From Globisporangium splendens (taxonomy: Eukaryota; Oomycota; Peronosporomycetes; Pythiales; Pythiaceae): 64,000 nt of DNA. This document shows positions 38,872 through 49,415 of the stretch, piece by piece (position 1 is the first letter of the stretch; every line of letters begins with the position of its first letter). The DNA is taken from NCBI GenBank assembly GCA_006386115.1, contig VFIW01000001.1, positions 124,001 to 188,000 on the forward strand. The letters are read 5' to 3'. The translations under genes and the position numbers were made by a program. Below the pieces are notes generated by a model that saw only the letters and a program-made list of their open reading frames with translations, was not told the DNA's origin and made no database searches.

Positions 38872-40880
38872 TCACGCAACTGCTGCTGTGGCTGCATGGT
38901 CCTCTGCTCGGTGCTTGCGCACGCGCGCGGCGATGATGGTGATGTCGTCGGGCATGCCGCCTCCCCATAATAAATCGTTCTCTTTCGCCAACCGCGCGAA
39001 CGGCGAGTCCCGCATGCGATCGAGCGACAGATCGTACGCCTTCTGCACTAACTGCTTGGTCATGGCTTCGAGCTCCGGTTCACTGCTCACGATCTCGAGC
39101 AGCACTTCTTCGTCGACGTTGTCAAAGAGCCCGTCGGTCGCGAGAATGATCAAATCGCCTTCGAGCACGGGCACACGCAGGCGCACGCCATTGTCCGGTG
39201 TCTCAAACAGCGGCTTCTCATTCATCGGCGTCGGCAGCGAGCTCGTCGTCGTGAGATCCTTAGTGACATCGGATCGCAAGTCTGGACCGACGAAGCCTAG
39301 CTGGAAAGGGCAGTTGAAGTAGTGGAGTTGCTGAGGCGAGCGGTACGATACGTGGGCACCCTTGCGACGGCCCGCAGGCGTCAAATCCCGCTCACGATCG
39401 CGGATCTTGCGCATCAACGAGCCATCGAGTGTACCTCGCTGTCGCGCAGTCTCGCGATCCGACTTCTTGTCACGGATGATCAGGAACCCCGAGTCGCCGA
39501 GATTAACTGCATGGAGCTCGCACGCCTGTGGATCCAACGCAATCACACACGCCGTGGCACTGCCGACGATTTCCTTCTGCAAAACCGTCGCCCAGGCCGC
39601 ATGCAGCACTTCCGACGGATCGATGCGATGGTCCTTGGCGTACGAGATCTTGACGGCCTTGTGCGCCGCCTTCATGAGCTCTTCCGCGTACAGTTTCGCA
39701 CTCACGCCTTTTTCAAACCACGAACCAACGCCATCCGAGACGCCCATCGTGAGCACATCCACAGGTCCGACTGTCGTCGCCTTTTTCTTGTCGTCGTGGT
39801 GGTGCACGAGAGTGTCGTCGTCAGCTGTCAGCGTGCCGACAAAGTACGCGTCTTCGCCACCAGTGTCTCTCTTCGCTGGGTGCGGAATGGACATCGCGAA
39901 GCTCTGGAGGTAGTACTCCCAGTGATTTCCAAGCCCAAGTTTACTGATAACGAGGGGAAAAAAAAAAAAAACAAGGCAACCACAACGTTTAGTATAACGA
40001 TAAAACGCGCGTATGAGCCATTGCGATTGGCATAATGACGTACTCTCCGGACGAGGACTCATCCAAGGATGTGTTGGTTGGCAGCCCCTTGCGGGGAAGG
40101 ATTAAATTGATATAATCGGATTTCGCACTGGGACGCAGCATTATGCACAACAAGGTCAGCTTATAATCCATTCGAATTGCATAATACGCGAAACATGAGA
40201 GCCTTACCTCGTAGGCGATGGATCGAGCTGCGCATCCATGCGGTGCAAAAGCGACGCGATATCCGTGAGCGACACGGTGCCCAGCAGCTTGTCGCCTTCC
40301 AGCACTGGCAGTTCGCCGCGACCCGAGAGCGCCATTACGGCTCGGCACTATACGGAAAGTTCACCATTTACGAGTGAGACGCATACATAAAGCAAGTAAA
40401 ATGGCAGCAAGCGACAGCATAGACACGCACATTTTCGAGAGAATCGTCTGGAGAAACATGCAGGATATCGCGCGCCGGAATCGCAATCTCCGAGACCTTT
40501 TGTCAGCAATAGAGATAGAGAAACAGGCATGAGTTCGTAGCAAATACCCTGAATAATAAACGCCTTATGCACGGTACCTTTATGTTCCAGTCGCCCGGGA
40601 CGCTGTCCTTCATCTTTGCGAGCTTCTCGAGCACGATGTGGTTCGTGAGCATGCCGACGACCTGGTGGCTGTCGTTCACGACCACGAGCGTCGCCGAGTT
40701 CTCGTTCTTCGCTAGATACTTGACCGCGTCGCTGAGCGTCTGGTCCTGCAGGATGTAGTGCGTCTGCTTGCTGCGGAACTGCTTCGACACCGCCAGCAGG
40801 TCCGCGACCGTCGTACGCGTTGCGGAGCGCGGCGCTGGCTCCGACGCCGACGCCGAAATGCTGAACCACCGCACGGTCAT
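38872..40880 (-). CDS. Predicted CBS-pair plus PTC7-like PP2C phosphatase fusion
   Basis: Five predicted exons: 40880-40578, 40496-40431, 40347-40208, 40127-40044, 39943-38872; all introns GT-AG, 80-100 bp. The joined frame is open for 555 codons including the stop. Residues about 20-170 form two CBS domains (HYILQDQTLSDAVKYLAK, VVVNDSHQVVGML; ARDILHVSPDDSLEN, GDKLLGTVSLTDIASLL). Residues about 215-545 are a PP2C of the PTC7 type: PHPAKRDTGGEDAYFVG, GVSDGVGSW, NLGDSGFLIIRD, ATDGLFDNVDEE, GMPDDITII, with all metal-binding Asp residues. CBS pairs usually sense adenine nucleotides and could control the phosphatase. If the two were separate genes, PP2C would need its own start (for instance ATG 39894), and CBS would end at TAA just before it. 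Some residues before 40880 may belong to a targeting peptide. Confidence 0.7.
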
Positions 40881-41576
40881 GCTGCTCACTTTGTTCGCTC
40901 GTACTGAAGGCTGTAGCGCGACTCGGCGCACGCGGGAGACACCATTCGATGCAGAATGGAGCGTAGAGTCGTGTGGGTATACTGCGCGTACGCTGCGGCG
41001 CGCGTGGCGGTGTGTAAGTACGCGGAAGAGCCGCATGTGTGTCGACTTTCTCGACCCTTTCTTGCAGATCGCGCGCTCACAGCAGAGTGTATGGAAACCT
41101 GCCACCCCCACCACGCAGAAAAAGACAAAAACACGTCGGCTTTGAAGATAGGAAGAAGACCACAAATACGTCATTATAGCCAATCAAATCGTCTTCTCGT
41201 TAGATACATATGCACTATTGGCTAATACTGGATAGATGGTCTTCATTTATGGCCGATAGCAGTGCAGAAATCAGCAGCTGAAGAGCAACCTAAACCCTAG
41301 ACGATGACGCGCACTTAGTGGAGACAACGCGAACCTAGTGAGGCAAGATATGGGCAACATGTTGAAGTAGACAGGCAGGTTTGATCCTTCTTTCTCTCTC
41401 GACATGAATTCATGCATTGAAAGTGATGACAGCAGAGCTCATGTGCGTCTCCCTTCTCCACCTTTCCACGTTCACACAGTAGCAGACTCCATATACTGAG
41501 CAGCTGGCTGCCTCTGCAGTCTCCCTTGATCACAAGGCAAGGCTGGATGCCACATTCGAGTGAACCCAGTAGCTCC

Positions 41577-42771
41577 TCACGCCATGAGCCAGTACGTTTC
41601 GTCTTCGAGCGCTTTCTCGGCTGCTTTGCGGTTTCTTGCGCGGCGCACAGCAGTGAAGACCACGCCGGCGACCAAGAGCATCGTACCGCCCATGAGCAAG
41701 TGCACGTGATCGCCGTCCGAGAGTGACTTCATGTTCGCAGCGAGGTGCTTGGCTTCCTGGGCTTCCAACGCCACTGTGTTTTTCACAGCCGACCACGCTT
41801 TTGCTGCTTGGGTCTCCAACTTGAGTGGCACAGCCTACTCGTACCACTTCGCGCCGTTCGAAGTGTTGTCATCGTTTGCTGCGTTAGCTTCCAGGTTGAG
41901 CGGCTACGCATTCTCGTACCACTTCGGTTCATCATCATTTGCAGTCTTCGCCTCCAGATTGAGGGGCTCCGTGTTCTCGTACCACTTCGGTTCATCCTGG
42001 GCTGCTCGAGCCTCCAGATTGAGCGGCTCTGTCTGTTCATACCACTTGGGATCATCTTGAGCTGCTTTAGCCTCCAGGCTAAGTGGTGTTCCCCCTTTGG
42101 CTTCCAAGTCCTTCAAGTATCGGTCCACTTGGTCCGCCTGGAGGTGCTTGGCAAGAGCGGTCACCGCATCGTCTGCGCGTTGCATACTTTCGACAGATCT
42201 TCGACGGCTGGTCGAATTGTCACCTGTCGACAGCAACGTGACATCGCTTTTCGCCGCATTGTCGCCTTGTGCCGCAGCTTGAAGGTCCTTGAATGCCGTC
42301 TGCACCGCATCGTTCGCTTCCAAGAGCTCTCCAAATAGGTCGCGGATCACGCCTGGACGTGACGGTGGGCCTCTGGGAGAACCCTCGTATGGCTGTGACG
42401 GTAGGTCTCGGTGCTTTTTCGAGTACGGCGTTTCCTGCGCTTGTTCTTCGATGGACACAGACGACATCTGCTTCTCACTGCTTCGCTTCTTGGATGGGCT
42501 GCGTGGATAGTAAATCACGAAATGATCTTTGGAAAATGAAGAGAGCACAGAGTGCTCCATCTTGGTCGCGAAGAGGCGGCGTGACTAGTGGAGCCATGCG
42601 CGTCGTTTCACGACTTAATGTCAGCCACACATTTCTGCATGCCACATGTACACAAATACATAAAATCTTCATTACTTCATCACTCACATATGCGAACTTT
42701 TTCTTCTTCTGGCCCTCTTCTTTTAACTCGTCTTGGTCCATTTTCTTGACATTTTCACCTACAAAACCCAT
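41577..42771 (-). pseudogene. Repeat-containing membrane protein with two in-frame TAG codons
   Basis: A first exon is suggested at 42771-42709 (MGFVGENVKKMDQDELKEE, then a GTGAGT donor). The main frame runs from about 42500 to 41577 and is interrupted by TAG at 41906-41904 and 41837-41835. It encodes an Arg/Ser-rich N-terminus, a helical region, five repeats of the type PLxLEAxAAxDDxPKWYE, and after the second TAG a short stretch with a predicted transmembrane helix (LLMGGTMLLVAGVVFTAV) and a basic tail. Each TAG replaces a repeat residue that is Glu or Gln in the sister repeats. Probably a decaying gene, or a read-through one. The suggested start is only 19 bp from the U-box gene stop on the same strand. 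The family is not recognised. Confidence 0.5.
41790..42090 (-). repeat. Five tandem KWYE repeats
   Basis: Units of about 60-75 bp encoding variants of TEPLNLEARAAQDEPKWYE. The last two units hold TAG codons; unit four has an extra NTSNGA insertion before KWYE. Confidence 0.8.
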
Positions 42772-42790
42772 TCTTAGACTTCTTCATCGA

Positions 42791-44965
42791 CTATGTCGAG
42801 CAGGACGCGAGCAGCAAACCGAGTCGGTGATCGCTCAGCATAGTTTCCATGAGCAACTTGAGCGCACGGTTCGGATACAGTTGCTCTTTCACCAACGGCG
42901 CGCGTGTGAGTGGATCGAAATGGCCGTTCACCTCGAGATGTCGTTCGATCATCTCGCGCTCGTACGTGTCCCCATTCGGCGTCATCACAGGGTCCTGCAT
43001 CAATTCGAGGCTCAATGGACACTGGAACAAGTCCATCATCTGCTGCAGCGTCTTGTCTCCGTCAGCACGCCCACCAGCACTGCCGTTGGCATTTGTCATC
43101 GCGCCATCGTCGCACTTGGAGAGCAGCGGATTGTAGAGATCTTGCTTCAGGATGCTGACGACCTTCATGTCCATGAGGATCGTCTGCTTGAGCGACGTGA
43201 CCGAGGGCAGCGACGTCGCATTTGCGGCCGCAGACGCGCGGTCAAACGCCTTCTCGAGAAACTGGAGCGCTTCTTCGTACTCTTTCTGCTTGCGTTTGCA
43301 TTTCCCCATCCACAGCAAAAGCAGTGCCTCAATGTCTAGCGGTAGCCCGTGGATGCCCAAACCAATCGATAAATAATGGCATGCATTCTCTATCTCGTTC
43401 AATGAATAAAAGCATTTCCCGCAACCCAAGTACGCGATCCCACGCCGTCGCTTCGTGTCCATATCCTCGTCTTCTTCTTCGCTCTCATTGTTTTCTTTGG
43501 ACGTTGATGGTGGAATCTGCGCCATCGCGACCTCGTGATAAAAACCGACGGCAACATCAAATTGCTTCCGCACAAAGAAGAAATCCCCGCGCGCGGTTTG
43601 ATGCTGCATGAAGAATGGACTCGCGGCATGCTTGTGTTCAACCTGTTGCTCGAGAAACGCAGCGTTTTCCTCCCACAGGTGCGCGAGTCCATGGAAAATC
43701 GCCGCTTTGTCACCTCCCAGCGCTTCAATGGCGCTGAAATCTTCTTGGATTTTGTCAAAATGACCCATTCGGAGATTCGCGGTCATTCTATAGGCAAAGC
43801 ATTTCACGTGTTCTGTATGGTCGGGCAATTCCGCGAGCGCTTGTGTGAGCTTCTCCACGGCCATCGGGTATTTCTTGACGAAAAACGCCTCGATGCCCTG
43901 TTCAATAGCCGAAAAGGTCGCTGGATAAAGACTCCACTTGCGTTCTTCGAGCCACATCGGGTCATTTGGACGACTTCGCGTAGTCAGCACGTGGCGTCTT
44001 TCGCCGTCGTACACATCGGTCGGCGAATACAAAAACTCCTTCTGGTACGGGTTATAGAGTGCAAACACGTCTCGACTTTCATGGTCGAGCGTGATCAATT
44101 GCCAATGGCCCGACTCACCTGGTGGCTCGTTTCTTTTGCGCCAGAGGAACACGCGACTGCGTACATTTCCGTGGTCGTCACGACGGAACTTCGCATAATC
44201 CGCGGCGTATAAATACTCTTCGTACGGCACGCTTTGGATGTAAAAGCGGTCTTTTTGTGCATTCGCGGGGATTAGGCGCCACTGCTCCTTCTGGTTGTCC
44301 GGGGTCCATTCTTTGCGCCAGCTGAACACGTTGCGTCGGTCGCCATCAAACGAGAAATCGCTGGTCGGCGCATACACGACTTCCTTGCGCATCACGGACT
44401 CCATCACGATCTCGCGGCCCATGACGATCGCGCGGATCGTGGGACTCACCCATTCGTACCAGTAGCTTTCCGCGCGCACTTTGACAGCTCCTTCAAGATG
44501 ACTGATCAGTTTATGCAGGAAAAAAGCTAACGGCAGCGTTGGCATGTGCAACGCTGCATTCTGGTTCGACGGCGTGCGCAGCACTTCATCAACACGATGC
44601 AAAATCACACACCCATCGAGCGTCCACTGCCAGTTCGGCAGCGCCTCAAGGAAGCTCAGCAGCACTTGAATGTCGTAGATGCCCGCGGTGTAGAAATCAC
44701 GCAACACAGCGTCCAAGTGCGTGAACCGCGTCGTCGGCGTCTCTAAATGCGAGAGCTGCAGGAAGCTCTGCTTGGCGTTCTCGATGAGCTTGTCCTGGAG
44801 GTACTTGCGCGTCGCGTGCAGGAAGAGCGCGTCGTCGTCCGACACGCACACAGCGGACACCGACGACGACGGTGGCGACGGCACCGCCACCACGGCTACG
44901 GCGGGAGCAGACGCCGCGTCGGTGGCGATGGTCGGGACGACGTCGCGCGCAGGAAGAGTGGCCAT
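42791..44965 (-). CDS. U-box E3 ubiquitin ligase with TPR and W-rich repeats
   Basis: 724 residues from ATG 44965. About residues 190-370 hold three W-containing repeats (RRNVFSWRKEW ... QWRLIP; RSRVFLWRKRN ... HWQLIT; RRHVLTTRSR ... KWSLYP) interspersed with YLYAADY/FLYSPTD units, like a beta-trefoil ligand-binding fold. TPR-like helices occupy about 370-600 (AYRMTANLRMGHFDKI; GDFFFVRKQFDVAVGFY; CGKCFYSLNEIENACHYL; YEEALQFLEKAF). A U-box ends the protein (FQCPLSLELMQDPVMTPNGD, DPLTRAPL). TPR plus U-box recalls the co-chaperone ligase CHIP, but the W-repeat part is extra. An Ala/Val-rich low-complexity start precedes the folded region. Transcribed away from XRCC4. Confidence 0.85.
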   Translation of the reverse strand: MATLPARDVVPTIATDAASAPAVAVVAVPSPPSSSVSAVCVSDDDALFLHATRKYLQDKLIENAKQSFLQLSHLETPTTRFTHLDAVLRDFYTAGIYDIQVLLSFLEALPNWQWTLDGCVILHRVDEVLRTPSNQNAALHMPTLPLAFFLHKLISHLEGAVKVRAESYWYEWVSPTIRAIVMGREIVMESVMRKEVVYAPTSDFSFDGDRRNVFSWRKEWTPDNQKEQWRLIPANAQKDRFYIQSVPYEEYLYAADYAKFRRDDHGNVRSRVFLWRKRNEPPGESGHWQLITLDHESRDVFALYNPYQKEFLYSPTDVYDGERRHVLTTRSRPNDPMWLEERKWSLYPATFSAIEQGIEAFFVKKYPMAVEKLTQALAELPDHTEHVKCFAYRMTANLRMGHFDKIQEDFSAIEALGGDKAAIFHGLAHLWEENAAFLEQQVEHKHAASPFFMQHQTARGDFFFVRKQFDVAVGFYHEVAMAQIPPSTSKENNESEEEDEDMDTKRRRGIAYLGCGKCFYSLNEIENACHYLSIGLGIHGLPLDIEALLLLWMGKCKRKQKEYEEALQFLEKAFDRASAAANATSLPSVTSLKQTILMDMKVVSILKQDLYNPLLSKCDDGAMTNANGSAGGRADGDKTLQQMMDLFQCPLSLELMQDPVMTPNGDTYEREMIERHLEVNGHFDPLTRAPLVKEQLYPNRALKLLMETMLSDHRLGLLLASCST

Positions 44966-45389
44966 GCTCGGGGAGAATTCGTTCTTCGGCGCTTCTTGGA
45001 TTTCTTCAACGCGGAGAATGAACTGACGATCGAAGTCGAAGGCGGAATTGAATTGTCGGAAAGAGGGATACCGGTATTTTGCGGTAACATCAGGTTGGTT
45101 CTTTGGATCGATTAAGTTTGTTTCGCGACAGAAAGGTGTTGGGAGATATGGAAAGTGTACTTTAGCGAGAATAATTAGTATAGGGTATTGAACTTGTTTA
45201 GGTTGATATTGCTGGACACTGACTGCCAACAGGGTCTTTTCTTTTGCTTTATCAGAATCTATCGGTTCTTCCAAATTGCCAGAAGTCGTACCGGTACATG
45301 CACCAGTATTGAGGTTATTGTTCACTATGGTGTCACACTGTTTGGGTACAACGCCGAACAGGCAGTTTTGCCATCACATTCCGACCAAA
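44966..45389. promoter_or_regulatory. Shared intergenic promoter, U-box ligase and XRCC4
   Basis: 424 bp between divergent start codons must hold both promoters. I see no clear TATA box or oomycete initiator that I would assert. The minus-strand frame stays open upstream of the ligase ATG, so an earlier start cannot be excluded. Confidence 0.5.
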
Positions 45390-46742
45390 ATGGTGGCGCC
45401 TGTGGTGGCGCAATTGCGCGTGGAAGACGTGGACAGTGCGGCCGCTGACTCATTGCGCGTGTACGTGCGCTGCAAACAGCTCGTTCCTGCTACCTCCTCG
45501 AGCGCAAACGCCAAGAAGAAGCCGCGTGCGCCGGCGTTACAAGTCGATTTGATCGAAGGGCAGTCGCTCTGGTCATGCGAGCTCACCGAGGAGCACAAGC
45601 CCATGGTGCTCGATTGCTCCAGTGCAGAATATCTGCGCGGACTGGAAGTGGCGTTCACATGTGGGAACTTAACGGCGCAAGGCAGTAGCAGTGCTCCGCG
45701 TGCGTTTGTGTACAAGTGGTCGCGGAAAAGCGGAGTGTTGACGTTGATGGAGACGTCGGACACGGGCTTTGCGATGAAATACACGAGCATCAAGTTCGTG
45801 CCGGCAGACGACAAAGATGCGTACTGGAGCGCGTTTGTGCAGAAGGTCGTGGACACAGGATCGCGTGCGGCGCAAGAGATCGCAAGGCAGCGCGAGCGCA
45901 TCCATGAGCTGGAAATGCTGTTGAAAGCGAAAGACAGCACCTTGGAGACTGCGTTGGAGGCGAAACAACACGTCGAAAAGCAGCTTTTTGAAGGGTTTTG
46001 CGCTGTTTTGAATGCGAAGAAAGACGAAATCCAGCGCCTGCAGCACGAACTGACCGTGGCGCAAGTCCACGTCAATGACGCGGAGTCACTCGTGAGTTCT
46101 AAATCTGCTTCAAAGCGGAAGCAGCAGCCGAAGAAGCCTCGACAGCCACGAGCTTCCACTAAAGCAAGAGGCGCCAAGTTAAAGCGGAAAGCGAAAGCAA
46201 AGGGCAATGTAGATGAGGACGAGGATGAAGAGGATGGTGATGGCAATTCAGCAAGCAATAGTGGCGATGATGATGCTGTTGACGACGACGAAGAGTCCGA
46301 GTCACGCGACGAGAGCGATGGAGAAAGTGATGAGGAGGGTGCGCCATGTGCACGACGGAGTCGAGTGAAACGAGAGGATGTGAGTGCGTACAGTCAGCTT
46401 CCATCGACGATTTGGAGCTCGTCGCAGGTGTGCTCTGCCGACGACGTATTCTCGGATCTCGATGCCATCATGAAGCAAGAAGTGGCCGCGAACGAGGACG
46501 CGATGCAATCTCAGAGCGACGCGAACGGCAAGAAGCGACCACGACCAGTCGTTACGAGAAGGGTGCGAGAAAATAAGAAGCGGAGAGTATCTGATGAGGG
46601 TGTTAATAGAGAAGAAGAAATGCCAAAACCAAAGCAACAAGTAGCACCGCCAGTGGTGGAGCAGCCTTCTCCTCCGAAACCACCGAAGGCGACGAAACCA
46701 GTCGAGTCGGAAGAGGAAGACGTCCTCGACATGCTCGCGTAG
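45390..46742 (+). CDS. XRCC4: XRCC4-like non-homologous end-joining protein
   Basis: 450 residues from ATG 45390. A beta-rich head occupies about residues 1-160 (LWSCELTEEHKPMVLDCSS, FVYKWSRKSGVLTLME). A coiled coil follows (about 165-235) with QLFEGFCAVLNAKKDEIQRL, matching the conserved XRCC4 stalk segment that binds DNA ligase IV. The C-terminal half is disordered: a basic stretch, long acidic runs (about 280-345) and nuclear-localisation-like KKRPRP and RRVRENKKRR. It ends EEEDVLDMLA, a short acidic-hydrophobic tip. The role is scaffolding ligase IV at DNA double-strand breaks in the nucleus. The tail is longer than the usual family length of about 330 residues. No introns seen. Confidence 0.85.
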   Translation: MVAPVVAQLRVEDVDSAAADSLRVYVRCKQLVPATSSSANAKKKPRAPALQVDLIEGQSLWSCELTEEHKPMVLDCSSAEYLRGLEVAFTCGNLTAQGSSSAPRAFVYKWSRKSGVLTLMETSDTGFAMKYTSIKFVPADDKDAYWSAFVQKVVDTGSRAAQEIARQRERIHELEMLLKAKDSTLETALEAKQHVEKQLFEGFCAVLNAKKDEIQRLQHELTVAQVHVNDAESLVSSKSASKRKQQPKKPRQPRASTKARGAKLKRKAKAKGNVDEDEDEEDGDGNSASNSGDDDAVDDDEESESRDESDGESDEEGAPCARRSRVKREDVSAYSQLPSTIWSSSQVCSADDVFSDLDAIMKQEVAANEDAMQSQSDANGKKRPRPVVTRRVRENKKRRVSDEGVNREEEMPKPKQQVAPPVVEQPSPPKPPKATKPVESEEEDVLDMLA

Positions 46743-46925
46743 ATGCTCAGTATCATTACTATAGGGAATACTAACCCAATAGGCTATGACGCGATTTCTT
46801 TTTCTGTTTTGGAGGTGTGTTAACAAGTCATTTTTTGGCTCTAACTCGGTCGAGTTTTCTTTTCTCCTAACGCTACTGTATAAAATCTAACAAAATGCGT
46901 CGCCCATGGACGCCCACTTCCGCTT

Positions 46926-48006
46926 TTACAAATCGTCGTACATGTCGGCGGCCGTTGTTGCGTTTGTAAAGCTATTCTTCTTCTGCATCCGCTGGTGTTG
47001 CTGCTTGGACAGTGGGATGTCTCCGTTGAGCTTGATGACGTCGTGGTGCTTGGCGGGCGAAGCCGACGCTGATGCTACCGACGCCGGTTTGTTGAGCAGC
47101 GGGAGTTCCTCGCTGCTGTCATCCGCATTCGTGTGGTCCTTGAGGAAACTGTCCTGGATCCAGAATTGCACCATGTTCATCACCAGCGGACAGCCGATCA
47201 TGACGATCAGGAGCTCAATCTTCGGGTGGTGGTGCACGGGGAAGAACAGCAATGCGCCAATGAGCCCCAGCGGTTCGCTGAAGATGTAAATCGCCAGACC
47301 CACAAAGATCTTCATCACAAGCAGCACGGCCGACCACGAGAGCAACTGGATGAACCACACGTTGAAGCACGGCGGGTCCCCATATCGCCCCGGATGCTTC
47401 AAGCTGCTCCAATTCCGGCGCACCTGCAGTTCGCAAACCCAGAATGCAACAGCATACGTGAATACGAAATTATGCACTTCGAAGTGTACGAATGCGCAAG
47501 ATATGACGTACTGCAATTGCCGTGACGAGCTGCAGCAATAAATAGGCAATATATACTCCAAGCGTCGTGTCAATCGCTACATTCATAAAGTAGAACGCGC
47601 ACTACAGCAAAATTCGCACGCACGCACACACACACACTTAGCACCATTGATACGCTGTTTCGGATACAGTCATCGTTGTCGTCGTGACAGTGTCTTCGCA
47701 CCACCAAAAATCCAAACTAAACCATTGCATGCATCACAACCAGCACTTAAAAGCCCACATTACCTCGTCTGCGCCGCCCGGTTGCGTGGAGAAGTCTGCG
47801 ATGCCGATGGAGAAGACGATATTCACGACGTGCACCATGGCGGCCGACGTGCCCTGCTTCATGGCGTCCATGAACCAGATCTTGGCGGGCCGGCGTGGCG
47901 TCTCGAAGTGCCACTTGCCGTAGAGGCTCGAGAGCGCGATGAAGCCGAGCACGAGCTGCACAGCGTCGTCCGTCTCGTCCGCGATCAGCGTGCACTGCGC
48001 GCTCAT
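46926..48006 (-). CDS. STIMATE (TMEM110)-like ER membrane protein
   Basis: Exons 48006-47764, 47601-47512, 47423-46926 (introns GTAATG...GTAG, 162 bp, and GTACGT...GCAG, 88 bp), 276 residues, all phase 0. Hydrophobic segments in order: QLVLGFIALSSLYGKWHFE, SAAMVHVVNIVFSIGIADF, MNVALDTT-type AIDTTLGVYIAYLLLQLV, FIQLLSWSAVLLVMKIFVGL, LLIVMIGCPLVMNMVQFWIQD. This order, the RRPAKIWFMDAMKQG motif, the middle DTTLGVYIAY motif and the PKIELLIVM...QFWIQDSFL end are family signatures. The animal member sits at ER-plasma membrane contacts and aids STIM1/Orai calcium entry; the oomycete role is unknown. The C-terminus is cytosolic, with a lysine-rich end (QRMQKKNS). Confidence 0.83.
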
Positions 48007-49415
48007 GTTGTCTGTGGATATAGGCGTCGTGCACAGGAGACGAATGCGCTTCCGTTATGCAGCAGGGAGAGGCAAACTGGAATGAAACCTAATTGTGCGC
48101 GAGGAGCTCATTCTTTGCCTGGATGATGGCCGTGTTTTGAACCACCAACACTCCGCTTGAAGCTTTGCAGAAAACGGTTCATGCATGCTCTGATTGGACG
48201 AAAGTGAAAATAGAGGACCACGATTGGTGGATATTGTGGTGAGACAGAAAATGGCGAAAGGGGTGTGGTGTGCACGGAATGTGCTAAGACGACGCGTTAA
48301 ATTGGTGGCAGGTGCGAAGTCGACATGCGGCAATATGCAGAAAAGACGGTCAGCATTTGATGTCGACTTAGAGTGCTACTTAGTGCGGTTGTGATGAGCA
48401 CACTCGGTCAAGGAAATCAGTCTTCTCGAATTTAGAAATTCGATGGCCAACTTGTCCAGATTTCCAAAAGAATGAAAAAGATCGCATCGATTCATACATC
48501 ATGTTTAAAGGGGTATCTGCTGAAGCAGGTCTTGAAAGCCAGCATGATTGGACGATTGAAAAAATGACGATCGTGGATTGGTGGAAAATAGATCGTTCAG
48601 AGGTATAGAGTGCTGGGAAAAGATACTTGTGTCATGCTGCTTTGCACAGTGCGCTATAATCAACGGGGTCACCACAATTGTAGTCTTGTGCTTGCAATGG
48701 CAGAGAGGAATGAATATTTGGATTCTAACGGCAGCTTCCTTCTCTTCTTTGTCTGCTCGTATCAATTCTTCTAGGTTTTCTCAAGAACAGCAACTTGATG
48801 GAGTCACCGAGAACAAATGGTGACCCTTCGTGCGTCCTTGGTCCCATCCTGCTTCTTCCTAATGCGATTGGCAGAGAAAAGAGAAGGTCGCATGGCGTCG
48901 CTTCGACAAAAAACAGTTAAGTCAACTGCCACATGCAACGTCAAGTCATCGCACAATGTTTAGTAGACTGGACGTGCAGTATTCTGATTTGCTTGCTGTC
49001 TGCTGTGGTGGTCCATTCATTCGTGCACCCCACACATCATGGTCATTGTGGGGATCATGGCGAGTAAAGTACAGACGCGATTAGACTGGACGCCTGCGCA
49101 TTTTCACCAGCGTCATCTGAGCCGAAGGTTCCACTCGCCTGCACGCAAAGCTCGTGGAAATCGCTCTCATCACAAGACCCAAAAAGTATCCATCTCATGG
49201 TGGCTGATTCTAACCTAAAGAACCGCCTCATGCAAGTTACATGTGAAATACAAGTTGGATATATCTCAGACAACTGAAGCAGGAATATTCATTTATAGGA
49301 GAGTAGAGTACCGTATCTGACAGAACAGTACGAGAATGTGGAAGTTGTTTCCATATTAGATGCACACAAATCCTAGAAAGAAAGCCACAAGGAAGGAGAA
49401 GCGAACAGGACCAAG
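48007..49415. other. Intergenic between divergent genes
   Basis: 1.4 kb between the STIMATE and prenyltransferase starts. Only short ORFs. The segments 48186-48240 and 48540-48600 share a weak duplication (gattggacga ... gattggtgga). No feature I can name. Confidence 0.45.

Noticed and set aside
41745..42338. Plus-strand ORF with apparent hydrophobic repeats
   Set aside because: It is the reverse reading of the KWYE repeats on the minus strand; repeats in the sense frame alone explain it.
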